Positions 8,457 to 17,797 of a stretch of DNA of 64,000 nt are shown piece by piece. The notes under the pieces are model-generated. The model saw nothing but the letters and a program-made list of their open reading frames with translations, was not told where the DNA came from and ran no database searches. The DNA comes from Candidatus Deferrimicrobiaceae bacterium (GTDB taxonomy: Bacteria; Desulfobacterota; Deferrimicrobia; Deferrimicrobiales; Deferrimicrobiaceae), in NCBI GenBank assembly GCA_036504035.1, contig DASXVV010000011.1, positions 135,611 to 199,610 of the forward strand, read 5' to 3'. Every line of letters begins with the position of its first letter. The stretch's first letter is position 1. The position numbers and the translations under genes were made by a program.

Positions 8457-10657
8457 CACCACTCGTGGAGCAGTTTCTCTGATGCCTTCGCCGCATCTTC
8501 GGGTGAGTCAAACCAGTATTCTTCGAGCAAGGGACCGATTTCGGTCCGGACGACCTGCCGGAACCATTCCAGCGTATCCCCTTCCTCCAGACGATAGGCC
8601 GGAGTCACATAGCTGTGGCCGATCCGGAACTGTTTCCCAAGGCGGGGATCGCCCCCGATCTGGTCATTGAGGGTCTTGATGCGACCTTCTATTCCTTTCG
8701 CAAGTTCCTGATCGACGTTGCGCTCCTTCACGACCCATTCTCGCCAGGTCTCGCCGAGTTTCGGCTCAAGTCCGACGAAGGCAAACCGCCGCCGCAACGC
8801 CAGATCGACCAGCGCAAGCGAACGGTCGGCAATGTTCATCGTGCCGATCAGGTAGAGGTTTTCCGGCACGTGAATCGGGCGGCGCTTCCCGTCCGCATCC
8901 GGATAACACAGCTCCAATGCCTCGTTCGGCGTCCGTTTGCCGGCCTCCAGGACCGTCAACAACTCACCGAATATCTGCGCGGGATTCCCCCGGTTGAACT
9001 CCTCGATCACAACAACAAAGATCGATGTCGGAGATCTTAACGCCGCATTGATGGCTTCCATGAAAACGCCATCCGCCAGCGCCAGTCTGCCGTCCCCTGT
9101 CGGCCGCCACCCTCGCACGAAGTCCTCGTAGGACAGGTTGGGATGAAACTGGACCGCACGCACCTTGCTGTCGTCCTTTTCCCCCATCAACGCATAGGCG
9201 AGACGCTTGGCAAGCCAGCTCTTCCCGGTGCCGGGCGGCCCTTGGAGAATCAGGTTTTTTCTGGACCGCAACCGCCCCAGAAGCCCCTCGATTTCCTCTC
9301 TACCAAGAAAGCAGCCTTCTTTCAGAATGTCATCGACTGCGTACGGAACAATAGGCGGTTTTTCCCGGGACGCGTCGCCGATCACATCATCAGGATCATC
9401 GACTTCGATTTCGTCTTCCTTTCCTGCCGGGGACTTGTAAAGCCATGACTCCCGGGACAATTCGGGAAACGAATGAACGGGGTAAGAAGGCTCCTGGAAG
9501 TGCGCTTCCATCGCCTCTTTCAATGCAAGGTAATCCTTTGCGCCACAACGCCCCTTGGCACCGCTCAGGTCGATCGGAACACGGAGAGAATTCGACAGAT
9601 AATTTCTCGAATTGGCGTCGAGACTCGGGAAATACCATGGCCTGGTCCAGAACAGACCGAATGTCAGGTTCCACCCCACGCCCGGACGGCCGTTGGCATC
9701 GTCGAATGCATCGAGAAATTCCTGCTGGATCGCGTCGTCGTCGGACTCGGCAAACCGAATCGCCGTCGCAAATACGTTCCACAAGGAATCGATGTGGTCC
9801 GATGTGCGGTCCGCTTCAAACGGAAAATACCAGGATTTCAGATTGTTGAGGAGGGGCACCCCGTCGAACGATTCTGGTACCGGCTCTTCCACCCCAAGAA
9901 ACCTGGCGAGTTCCGCTGCAACCGCCTTTCGGTTGGCAACCGTAATTCCCCGGTTGAAAAGCCCCATGGCCGTGAACGGACAGATGTCCCTGACAAATCC
10001 GGAGGTGCTGTCCGCGAAATGGTCTTCCTTCAGGTAACCAAGGACGTCGATTCGGGATGATATCTCGCGGATTCCTTCTACCAAGCGACCCCTGTCTTCA
10101 CGGAAAGCGAGAAGTTTGTCGGCGACGGCCTCATAGAATCGGGTCCACGCGAACGGCTTTCGGTCGGTTGTGACCGTACCGAACCTCGCCACCCATCCGG
10201 GCGAATTGCAGAACCGCTGGATATCCTGCGGTTTCCCGTCAAATGCGAATGCGATCAATGCTTCGCGCATCCAGGTGTCAGGCAGGACCCGCCACAAGGT
10301 TTTCTGATAAGTGAAAAAATACCATTCACGGACCGGATCCAGTTTCTTCCAGTCCACCTTGACCCGTTTCCCGTCATCAAGGTTTCCGGTTACGGTGCCG
10401 ACGGCCTTGATCGCCATGACCGATACGCTCTGGCCCTTGTTGTCGAATGGGAGGCCCTGCTTGCGCGTATAGGTCGCCTTGATGGCGATTCGATCCCCGG
10501 GCTGCATCGACCGAACCGCATCGGCATATTTATTCTCGTACCCGGTTTCCCATATCCCCTCCGACAGGAAACGGGACATTTGGTCATCATTGCCGCCATA
10601 AGCGGCACCGACAAGCCAGCAAGGTCGTGTCCCGATCGGATTGCCTGATTCGCTCAT
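8456..10657 (-). CDS. mcrB: McrB-like AAA+ GTPase/ATPase with N-terminal EVE/PUA-like reader domain
   Basis: A 733-residue protein. The C-terminal third is a McrB-type AAA+ domain: Walker A LQGPPGTGKSW, Walker B VVVIEEFNRG, the McrB-specific GTMNIADRSL sensor region and ALRRRF arginine motif. The first about 130 residues (starting RPCWLVGAAYGG, then GDRIAIKATY and GTVTGN) resemble PUA/EVE-like folds, which in many McrB relatives bind modified cytosine. A middle region of unknown fold lies between. The start is placed at ATG 10657 because it overlaps the stop of the small upstream gene (ATGA) and is preceded by GGAGG; ATG 10681 and 10711 are in-frame alternatives. Confidence 0.9.
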   Translation of the reverse strand: MSESGNPIGTRPCWLVGAAYGGNDDQMSRFLSEGIWETGYENKYADAVRSMQPGDRIAIKATYTRKQGLPFDNKGQSVSVMAIKAVGTVTGNLDDGKRVKVDWKKLDPVREWYFFTYQKTLWRVLPDTWMREALIAFAFDGKPQDIQRFCNSPGWVARFGTVTTDRKPFAWTRFYEAVADKLLAFREDRGRLVEGIREISSRIDVLGYLKEDHFADSTSGFVRDICPFTAMGLFNRGITVANRKAVAAELARFLGVEEPVPESFDGVPLLNNLKSWYFPFEADRTSDHIDSLWNVFATAIRFAESDDDAIQQEFLDAFDDANGRPGVGWNLTFGLFWTRPWYFPSLDANSRNYLSNSLRVPIDLSGAKGRCGAKDYLALKEAMEAHFQEPSYPVHSFPELSRESWLYKSPAGKEDEIEVDDPDDVIGDASREKPPIVPYAVDDILKEGCFLGREEIEGLLGRLRSRKNLILQGPPGTGKSWLAKRLAYALMGEKDDSKVRAVQFHPNLSYEDFVRGWRPTGDGRLALADGVFMEAINAALRSPTSIFVVVIEEFNRGNPAQIFGELLTVLEAGKRTPNEALELCYPDADGKRRPIHVPENLYLIGTMNIADRSLALVDLALRRRFAFVGLEPKLGETWREWVVKERNVDQELAKGIEGRIKTLNDQIGGDPRLGKQFRIGHSYVTPAYRLEEGDTLEWFRQVVRTEIGPLLEEYWFDSPEDAAKASEKLLHEW

Positions 10658-10818
10658 CCTCGTACTGCCTCCATTTGCCATTTTAAAGGGTCTCGGATTT
10701 CCTTCAGGCATTCCTGGAGCCGGGCCTCGTCGTGGGCAAGCATTGCTTCGAGAATGCGCCCGCCTCCGTCGCCGTCATTGCATCCGATGATCTTGCGGCC
10801 CAACGATCCCGACCCCAT
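10654..10818 (-). CDS. Small 54-residue protein between hsdS and mcrB, unknown function
   Basis: The short frame starts MGSGSLGRKIIGCNDGDGGG and ends LKWQMEAVRG. ATG 10818 lies 7 bases after the hsdS stop, and its own stop overlaps the mcrB start (ATGA, 10654-10657), so it sits exactly between the two with the same coupling style as the rest of the operon. The N-terminal half is Gly/Asp-rich; the second half is a likely amphipathic helix (LEAMLAHDEARLQECLKEI). No family is recognised. The snug fit favours a translated gene, for instance a regulator or inhibitor of one of the nucleases, but a leader peptide that only couples mcrB translation is also possible. Confidence 0.6.
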   Translation of the reverse strand: MGSGSLGRKIIGCNDGDGGGRILEAMLAHDEARLQECLKEIRDPLKWQMEAVRG

Positions 10819-10825
10819 ACGGATT

Positions 10826-12517
10826 TCACATCGCGATCATGTATCTTGCTCCGCGGCGTTCGCCGGTCTGGACGACCAGACCCGCGTCCTTGAGTTCGTT
10901 GATGCCGGCATTCCATTCGCCAACTGACAACCCGAGGGCATCGGCGAGATCGGCCCGGGCGTAGTCGCGGCTTGGCTTCATGCGTTTCAGGATTTTCCGG
11001 GCGGGTTTCGAAAGCAGGATGTCCACCTGCTCACCGTTCAAAGCGGATAAATCATGCGGTGGAGGAACCGCTTTCGGCGGGCGTCCACGACGGGCGGGCG
11101 ACGGCGCCGGTTCGAGTGTCGTGGGAGCGGTAACTGCACTGCGGGGTTTACGCGTAGTCCGCGGTGCCCCAGCCGAGGCCCGTTGTGCCCGGATCCGTTC
11201 GAGCAGGACGCTCGCCGGTTCGTCGCTTGGGTCCTGCGGGACGAGTTCGCCCCGGAACGCTTTCCCTAGGATCGATTGCGTCAACCGGTCGAAGTATCCC
11301 TTAGCCTTCGCGTATCGTGTCTCGAGTTGGGCCGCGACAGCAAATAACGCCTCGACTCGACGAACGATTTCATGCTGTTCTGGAAGAGGAGGAAGATTCA
11401 GGGGAAGTTCCCGAACTCGCTTGCAATTCAACGCTTGGGGACCCGATCCGCTTCCGCTTTGCCGTGTAGTTTCATACTGGCCGCGGTACCAGTACCATAG
11501 GTATTCCGACGAAATGAGTTCCGAATAGAGCACAATGCCCGCAATGTTCTGGTTGATGGTCGCTTCGATCCGGAGAATAGCCGATTGCCCTCTGGTCTTC
11601 CCTTCCCCAATCATAGCTAACAGGACCGTACCGGGTGGCAATAGTTTTACGGAGGAGTTGTCATAACCCTCCTTGCTGATCGATTCTCGTGTTTCGCAAA
11701 TGATGTTGTTCTTTACCTCGCCGGAACTGACCCAATGAATGTTCCCATTCCAATATTCAGAGCGCTTCCTGGATGGAGTGCTTCCGTTGCCGACCTTGCC
11801 GATATCGTTGATGCAGCATGAACGCCATAGCTCGGGAAGGTTCTCATCCGGAGTGCCGATAAATACGGGGGACGATGATTCTCTATTCCTCTCCCGCCAG
11901 TCGGCGGTCAGGCGGCCGGAGCAGGCGGCGGCGAGGACGGACTGGCGGAAGCGCTTGAGGAGGATGGGAATCTTGTCGAGCCGCTTCCGGCAGTCGTCGA
12001 CCTTCCCGACGAGCGCCTCCAGCTTGGCGACGATCCGACGCTGCTCGGCGAGTGGGGGAACCGGCAACGAGAAATTATTGAGCGTTTCGGATTTTACGCT
12101 CTGGACGGTCGTTCCCTCCCGGTTCTCTGAAAGCAATTCCTGCGAGGATGCCCGCAATGAAATCGCGAGCCAACGGTTCAGGTCGTCGTTGCCACTATCG
12201 AAACACTTGATGTCCTGATTGACCGCGGCATCAGTTGCAAGAATTGAAACTGGGAGGGTGTGTTTCAGAATTCCGCTTCGAACGACGATCAAGATAGATC
12301 CGGGGCGACACATCCGGGCGGATGATTTCTCGATCGCCAAAAGCGTGATGGTTTCTGTGGCGGAAGAGATGATCGCAGACTTTATGTCGCCCGAGGAAAG
12401 CCAAGGGATTTCCCCATTCCAATAATCGGGGTTTGAACGATCAGGCGTGCCGCCACCGTGCGATTCAAACAGCTCGCCGATGGTCGATGTTGCCCACCCC
12501 TTGGGCAACTCGCTCAC
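10826..12517 (-). CDS. hsdS: Type I restriction-modification specificity subunit HsdS with C-terminal AT-hook/winged-helix extension
   Basis: HsdS reads a bipartite DNA target and holds two HsdM subunits. The 563-residue protein has two target-recognition domains, starting with LPKGWATSTIGELFE (about residue 5) and LPELWRSCCINDIGKVG (about 205), each followed by a helical spacer with the typical PLAEQRRIVAKLEAL and PLPEQHEIVRRVEALF motifs. After the usual end (FRGELVPQDP) it continues about 130 residues: a Pro/Ala linker with an AT-hook-like RRGRPPK and a winged-helix-like module. The GTG start at 12517 overlaps the DUF1016 stop (GTGA); the frame's ATG at 12703 lies inside that gene and is rejected. 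Confidence 0.92.
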   Translation of the reverse strand: MSELPKGWATSTIGELFESHGGGTPDRSNPDYWNGEIPWLSSGDIKSAIISSATETITLLAIEKSSARMCRPGSILIVVRSGILKHTLPVSILATDAAVNQDIKCFDSGNDDLNRWLAISLRASSQELLSENREGTTVQSVKSETLNNFSLPVPPLAEQRRIVAKLEALVGKVDDCRKRLDKIPILLKRFRQSVLAAACSGRLTADWRERNRESSSPVFIGTPDENLPELWRSCCINDIGKVGNGSTPSRKRSEYWNGNIHWVSSGEVKNNIICETRESISKEGYDNSSVKLLPPGTVLLAMIGEGKTRGQSAILRIEATINQNIAGIVLYSELISSEYLWYWYRGQYETTRQSGSGSGPQALNCKRVRELPLNLPPLPEQHEIVRRVEALFAVAAQLETRYAKAKGYFDRLTQSILGKAFRGELVPQDPSDEPASVLLERIRAQRASAGAPRTTRKPRSAVTAPTTLEPAPSPARRGRPPKAVPPPHDLSALNGEQVDILLSKPARKILKRMKPSRDYARADLADALGLSVGEWNAGINELKDAGLVVQTGERRGARYMIAM

Positions 12518-13575
12518 GCCTTGCCTGCCTCTTCTTCGGCGGCGAGCTCCTTGAGGATCTCGGCCTCCATCATCCCCGCATCCGGAAGCTTGCCCGCCAG
12601 TTCTGCCGGAAGGTCGCGCGTCAGGGTGTAACCCGATACGCCCATCGGCTTGTCGATGCCGCGCAGCGAGTATTCCACCTCGACCCGGTCGCGGTCGGCG
12701 CAAAGGATGATCCCGATGGACGGATTCTCGCCCGGTTCGCGGACGAAGTCGTCAAGCAGATTCAGGTAGAGGTTCATCTTGCCGGCGTATTCCGGCTGGA
12801 ACGCGCCCGCCTTGAGTTCGACCGCCACCAGACTTTTCAGCTTCCGATGGTAGAAAAGCAGGTCGATGAAATATTCCTTTTCGCCGAGAGCCAAACGGTA
12901 CTGGTTCCCGATGAAGGAAAACCCGTAGCCGAGTTCGAGGATCACGTCGCGGATCCGGCCGATCATCCGTCGCTCCAGTTCCCGTTCCAGCACCGGCCTG
13001 GCGATGCCCAGGAAGTCGAGCACATAGATGTCCTTCATCGCTTCGTCCGCCTGCTCGGCCAGCGCCTGCGGCAGCGTGTCGGCGAAGTTGTGCTGCTTCG
13101 GGATCTCCCGGTGGCGTTCGAATGCCTGACTCTGGATCTGGTGGAGCAGGACGTTGCGGCTCCACCCTTGTTCGGCGGACATCCGCAGGTAATATTCGCG
13201 GGCTCCCGGCGACTTTACCTTGTTTATAATCAGCCGGTTATGCCCCCACGGAATTTCTCCCACAAGCTGTGGGAGAATTGGCGATTCCCGATATTCCAGA
13301 TATAGCTGCTGCATCGACCAGAGACTGTTCGGTGAGAATCCTCTTGAATCAGGGAACGCCTCGCTCAAATCGCGCGACAGCTTCTCGACGATCCCTTTCC
13401 CCCATCCGGCCCGTTCCGATCGCTCCGCGATTTCGCGGCCGATGTTCCAGTAGAGCCCGATCAGTTCCCGGTTGACGGTCCGGGCCGCACGAATGCGCGC
13501 CTGACGGATGGCGCCCTTGACCGTGCCCAGCAGTTCCGAATACGCTTCTCCGGCCTGTTGCGGCAAGTCAGGCAT
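12514..13575 (-). CDS. DUF1016 (YhcG-like) PD-(D/E)xK nuclease-domain protein
   Basis: A 353-residue protein with an N-terminal DUF1016_N helical region (residues about 10-160: ELIGLYWNIGREIAE, RGFSPNSLWSMQQLY) and a C-terminal nuclease-like domain. The catalytic elements are FIDLLFYH followed by LVAVELKAG (D and ExK). Such proteins are often found inside type I restriction loci, where their role is unsettled; a restriction accessory or anti-phage function is suspected. ATG 13575 overlaps the hsdM stop by 8 bases, and the stop overlaps the hsdS start. A TTG two codons upstream is a less likely start. Confidence 0.88.
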   Translation of the reverse strand: MPDLPQQAGEAYSELLGTVKGAIRQARIRAARTVNRELIGLYWNIGREIAERSERAGWGKGIVEKLSRDLSEAFPDSRGFSPNSLWSMQQLYLEYRESPILPQLVGEIPWGHNRLIINKVKSPGAREYYLRMSAEQGWSRNVLLHQIQSQAFERHREIPKQHNFADTLPQALAEQADEAMKDIYVLDFLGIARPVLERELERRMIGRIRDVILELGYGFSFIGNQYRLALGEKEYFIDLLFYHRKLKSLVAVELKAGAFQPEYAGKMNLYLNLLDDFVREPGENPSIGIILCADRDRVEVEYSLRGIDKPMGVSGYTLTRDLPAELAGKLPDAGMMEAEILKELAAEEEAGKA

Positions 13576-15025
13576 CGGCAACCCCCTCTTCCTGCTCGAT
13601 CAGGCGGACGATTTCCTTGAGGTCGTCGACGACCGCTTCCAGTTCGGTGATTGCTTCACTTGCGAGATCCTGCGGCTCGGGAAGCGCGTCGCCGTCCTCG
13701 ATCGAGTCGTCCTTCATCCAGGTGATGTCGAGCTTGTAGTCGCGCGCCTTGATGTCCGCCAGAGAGAAGGGGCGGAAGCGGCCCGTTTCGCCCTGGTCCT
13801 TGCGGGGCGCTCGGCCGTTTGGGTCCTTTCCGTAGGCCGCGTCGAATTCGGTGAAGTGGGCGGCTGACAGCGGACGATCCTTCTTCGTGATGCCGGGCAC
13901 GTTTGATCGGGCGTCGAAGATCCAGGTCGTCTCGGTCGGCAACCCCTTCTGGAAGAAAATGACGTTCGCCTTGACGCCCTGGCTGTACGGCGTGAAGGTG
14001 CCGCGCGGCAACCGCAGAACCGTGTGCAGGTTGCAATCCTTCATCAAGATCTCGAACACCTCGCCCGCTTTCCCCTCGAACAAGCAGTTATCGGGAAGGA
14101 CCATCGCGGCACGGCCGCCGGGCTTCAGGATGTTCACGACATGCTGGACGAAGTTGAGCTGCTTGTTGCTCGTCTCGATCGTGAAGTCTTCCCGCTCGGG
14201 CGCCTGGTTTGCGCCCTTGGTGCCGAACGGCGGATTGGTGAGGATCACGTCGTACCGCTCGCCCCGGTCGGGCTCGTATATCGTGTCGCCCAAGTAGATG
14301 TGCGGCTCGACCCCGTGCAGATACAAGTTCATCAACGCCAGGCGTCGCGGGCGTTCGACGAGATCCTGTCCAAAATAGGTGCTCTTGGCGATCCGTTTCG
14401 CCTCGGTGCGGTCGAAGACGCCGCCGCTCTGCTCCATCAGCCATTCGTGGGCGCAGACGAGAAATCCGCCGGTGCCACAAGCGGGGTCGCACACCTTGAA
14501 ATCGGCTTTTCCACGCGGGTCCGGGTGCATGACGCGCACGATCGACTGGATGAGAACGCGCGGGGTGAAGTATTGCCCCGCCCCCTTTTTCCCTTCGTTG
14601 GCCGCCTTTTCCAGCAACCCTTCAAAGACGGCGCCCTTGACGTCGAGGTCGAGCGACATCCAGTCTTCCGCGTCGATCAGGCCGATGAACCGCTTGAGGT
14701 TGACCGGGTTGTTGAAGCGGGGCATGGCCTTGCCGAAGATATCGCCGAGAAGCGCCGGTTGTTTGCCGAGCGCCCGGAGCACATCCGAGAAATGTTCCAG
14801 CAGTGCGGTACCGTTGGCCTCGCGCAAGGCGTCCCAGCCGCAATCGGTCGTGACCGACTGCCCCTTCTCGTTCTTCCAGTCGATCTTGCGAAGGTCGATG
14901 CTGCGCTCGTCAGCCATTTTCAAAAACAGCAGGTAGGTGATCTGCTCGATGTAGTCGCCGTAGTCGATCCCGTCATGACGAAGCGTGTGACAGAAGCCCC
15001 ACAGTTTTCCGACGATGTCGCTCAT
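13568..15025 (-). CDS. hsdM: Type I restriction-modification DNA adenine methyltransferase HsdM
   Basis: HsdM methylates adenine at the HsdS-defined target, using S-adenosylmethionine. The 485-residue protein has the helical N-terminal domain (MSDIVGKLWGFCHTLRHDGI), the SAM-binding motif VCDPACGTGGFLV near residue 185 and the catalytic NPPF in ILTNPPFGTKG near residue 265. The C-terminal tail of about 60 residues is acidic and helical, as needed to contact HsdS. ATG 15025 is preceded by AGGGAATTGA and lies 10 bases downstream of the hsdR stop. Confidence 0.96.
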   Translation of the reverse strand: MSDIVGKLWGFCHTLRHDGIDYGDYIEQITYLLFLKMADERSIDLRKIDWKNEKGQSVTTDCGWDALREANGTALLEHFSDVLRALGKQPALLGDIFGKAMPRFNNPVNLKRFIGLIDAEDWMSLDLDVKGAVFEGLLEKAANEGKKGAGQYFTPRVLIQSIVRVMHPDPRGKADFKVCDPACGTGGFLVCAHEWLMEQSGGVFDRTEAKRIAKSTYFGQDLVERPRRLALMNLYLHGVEPHIYLGDTIYEPDRGERYDVILTNPPFGTKGANQAPEREDFTIETSNKQLNFVQHVVNILKPGGRAAMVLPDNCLFEGKAGEVFEILMKDCNLHTVLRLPRGTFTPYSQGVKANVIFFQKGLPTETTWIFDARSNVPGITKKDRPLSAAHFTEFDAAYGKDPNGRAPRKDQGETGRFRPFSLADIKARDYKLDITWMKDDSIEDGDALPEPQDLASEAITELEAVVDDLKEIVRLIEQEEGVADA

Positions 15026-15035
15026 TCAATTCCCT

Positions 15036-17735
15036 TCAGTTCGCCGTTGCGACGGCTTCGTTGAGTCGATGGATCATTTCGGGAAGGGTTCCGCCGAAGA
15101 CGCGATCGGCGCGGCCCCATCCGCCGGCGCTGGAAAACACTGGGATGAAGGCGAAGTCGTCCCGTCCGATCGAAAGATTTTTTACCAGATGCGCCCGGAT
15201 CCGCTGGAGCCATTCCATCTGCTCGGGCGTGAAATCGATCCCGCCGGTGATCCGCATCATCGCGCGGGCAACCCGCTCCTCCGCGGTGAACAATCCTTCT
15301 TCGCTTTTCGCCGCATGGCGGACCATCGAGATGATGTCGGCCATCGCCTTGTGCAGCGCCTTCTCATGTGCTCTCCGCAGCGTCTCCTCTTCGAAACGAA
15401 GCGGCGAGGCCGCGGCCAGCTTCTTGCGCAATTCACCCAGCGGCTCGACACCCCAGTCCGCGGGACGGTCGAGCAGGATCTGAAGCGCGTCGATCGAGTC
15501 TCGGTTCTCCTCGACGAAACGGGAGAAGGCGACCAGATAGTCTTCCGGCTTGTATTCCTTCCCTTCGGCGTCGCGGACCATCCAGACACTTTCGACCTGA
15601 TCGACCACTTCGAGCCCCTTCAGGAAGGTCCGATCGGGCCGCTTGAAGTCGACCAGCAGTTTCTGGAAGAACAGATTGCGCAGGATGGCCATGACGGCGG
15701 TGAAGTCGTTCTCGATCCGGCCGGGGAGCGTTTCCGCGAAATGCCGCATGTCGCCGTCCGGGATGAATGCAGCAAAGTCGGTGCGCGCCTCGCCCGCCAT
15801 CTCTTTGTCGATCCGCATGAGGCGTTTGACGAGACAGCGGGTGTTGTATTCCCGGTCGCGGTTCTGCCAAACATCCTCGATGATTTCGATGATTGTGCGC
15901 GTCGGGCCGACGGGGACCAGCTCGGTAATCGCAGTCGCCTGCCGGAAATATTCGATCAGGGTGCCGTCGAAACAGTCGAAGACGGTGAAATGCGACTTGT
16001 CCGGGAACTTCTCGCCCTTGCGCGTGCCACGCCCCAGCATCTGCTCAAACAGAATGCGCGACTTCACCGGCCGCAGGAACACGATGAATTCCAGGTCGGG
16101 TATATCGACGCCGGTCGAAAGCAGATCGACGGTGAGGACGATGCCCGGTTCGGGGCGATTCCGGAACTCGCGGATCCGCTGAAGCGGTCGATCGACCTTG
16201 CCGGTGATCTTCGTGACGAACGATTCGCCGCGACCGAAGACATCCCGCGCCGTCTGGACCAACTGGTCGGCGTGGGAGGTGTGCGGCAGGTCATTGACCG
16301 CGAAGATCAGCGTCTTGGGGAAACGGCCGGTCCGCTCCTCATGTTCGAGGGCGTACTTCTTCACCTCTTCGAGGATCTTCCGGTTCGAATCGGGAACCGT
16401 GATGTCGCGTTCGATGGCGCCCGCCTCATAGGTGCGTTCGTCTTCGAGGTGATCCATCTTTTCGGCGCCGCTCTTGATGTCGACGACGCCGACCAATTCG
16501 CCTTCGCTTAGGAAAGCGCCGGCCATCCGGACGGCGGAGCGGACCGCGACCACGTCGTAATCGACGAGAAATCCTTCTCTCACTGCACGCTCGTACTCGT
16601 ACCGGTAGGCCACGTTATCGAAGTAGGCCAGCGTGTGCGCCGCAGGGGTCGCGGTCAGACCGACTTTGATCGCATCGAAATAGTCGAGCGTGTCGCGCCA
16701 GATGTTGAGTTCGTTGGCCGTATATCCCCGATGGCACTCGTCGGCCACGATCAGGTCGAACGCATGGGCGGGGATGTCGAGCCGGTCGGCATCGTCTTCA
16801 CCTTCCGGATCGCCGAGGCCGGTAAGGGCTTCCTTCCCGAACAGGTTGATCGTCATCCGCTGGATCGTGCTGACGTAGACGAAGGCGTGTCCCGGTCCGG
16901 GATTCGTCAGGTAGCCGTTGGGCAATACCTTCGGATCGAATTTCTCCTCTTCCCCGAAGTCGCCGGCCTGGAAGCGCTGACTGTAAACCTCGTAGATCTG
17001 GTCGAACTTGTGGCCGATTTCCGGCTCGAAAGCGGTGATTGCGCGCACCGCTTGTGCGGCCAATGCGCGACGGTCGACGAGAAACAGGATCCGCTTCGCG
17101 ACGCCGGACTTCATCAACCGGTAGATCTGGTTGACCAGCGTGAACGTCTTGCCGGTTCCGGTCGCCATCGCCACAAGCAGTTTCCGGCGACGCTCCGCGA
17201 TGGCCACCTCTACAGCGTCATTGCACTCGATCTGATAGGGGCGAAGTCGGGGGTGGTTGTTGGGAAGTGCCCCGAGCGTGGCAAGCGCGCCCTCGAAATC
17301 GCGGCCAAGCAATTCCTCGAGCGCCGAAGGCGTCGGGAACGCCACAACCTTTCGGGAACGATTGTTCGGGTGTCGGACATCGTGATGCCAGATGAGTTCG
17401 CCGTTGGTCGAATAAAGGAATGGCACGTGGAACGCGCCGAACGACAGCGGGTTGGCAGTAGCGCCCTTGGAGTATCGCTCCGCCTGGGACAGGACGTTCT
17501 GTGGACCAAGCGACAGTTTCTTCGCTTCGACGATTCCGAGAATCCGGCCGCCAACGCAGAGCGCGTAATCGGCAGGGCCTTTATCCGTCGGATATTCGAC
17601 AACGGCGCAGCGATCGAGGGTGGACAACGGGCGGGACGCATCGAACGGGACGACCTTCCATCCGGATGCGAAAAGCTTCGGATCGACAAGCTTGCGCCGG
17701 GTGAGCCATTCGGAATTGGAAGTCGTTGAAGGCAT
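15036..17735 (-). CDS. hsdR: Type I restriction enzyme endonuclease/translocase subunit HsdR
   Basis: HsdR translocates DNA and cuts it when the target is unmodified. The 899-residue protein (from ATG 17735) has an N-terminal nuclease region with the ExK-like VEAKKLS, a SF2 helicase core with Walker A MATGTGKTFTL, DECH box VADECHRG, motif III LTATPAAH, and motif VI region QMLGRGTR, followed by a C-terminal helical domain of the EcoEI type. Length is typical of the shorter HsdR branch. A TTG at 17771 would add 12 residues. It precedes hsdM by 10 bases. Confidence 0.94.
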   Translation of the reverse strand: MPSTTSNSEWLTRRKLVDPKLFASGWKVVPFDASRPLSTLDRCAVVEYPTDKGPADYALCVGGRILGIVEAKKLSLGPQNVLSQAERYSKGATANPLSFGAFHVPFLYSTNGELIWHHDVRHPNNRSRKVVAFPTPSALEELLGRDFEGALATLGALPNNHPRLRPYQIECNDAVEVAIAERRRKLLVAMATGTGKTFTLVNQIYRLMKSGVAKRILFLVDRRALAAQAVRAITAFEPEIGHKFDQIYEVYSQRFQAGDFGEEEKFDPKVLPNGYLTNPGPGHAFVYVSTIQRMTINLFGKEALTGLGDPEGEDDADRLDIPAHAFDLIVADECHRGYTANELNIWRDTLDYFDAIKVGLTATPAAHTLAYFDNVAYRYEYERAVREGFLVDYDVVAVRSAVRMAGAFLSEGELVGVVDIKSGAEKMDHLEDERTYEAGAIERDITVPDSNRKILEEVKKYALEHEERTGRFPKTLIFAVNDLPHTSHADQLVQTARDVFGRGESFVTKITGKVDRPLQRIREFRNRPEPGIVLTVDLLSTGVDIPDLEFIVFLRPVKSRILFEQMLGRGTRKGEKFPDKSHFTVFDCFDGTLIEYFRQATAITELVPVGPTRTIIEIIEDVWQNRDREYNTRCLVKRLMRIDKEMAGEARTDFAAFIPDGDMRHFAETLPGRIENDFTAVMAILRNLFFQKLLVDFKRPDRTFLKGLEVVDQVESVWMVRDAEGKEYKPEDYLVAFSRFVEENRDSIDALQILLDRPADWGVEPLGELRKKLAAASPLRFEEETLRRAHEKALHKAMADIISMVRHAAKSEEGLFTAEERVARAMMRITGGIDFTPEQMEWLQRIRAHLVKNLSIGRDDFAFIPVFSSAGGWGRADRVFGGTLPEMIHRLNEAVATAN

Positions 17736-17797
17736 TCCGAACAAACTATTGCAATCAGACGCCCGAATCAATCTCGGGAGCGGGAGTTATCGGTCCA

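Noticed and set aside
10704-10916. 70-codon frame overlapping the hsdS end
   Set aside because: It is out of frame with hsdS, lacks coupling to mcrB and has biased composition; the 54-codon frame at 10654-10818 fits far better.
12518-12703. ATG-initiated N-terminal extension of hsdS
   Set aside because: The 62 extra residues are Arg/Gly-rich, overlap the DUF1016 gene and lack HsdS homology; the GTGA junction is the better start.
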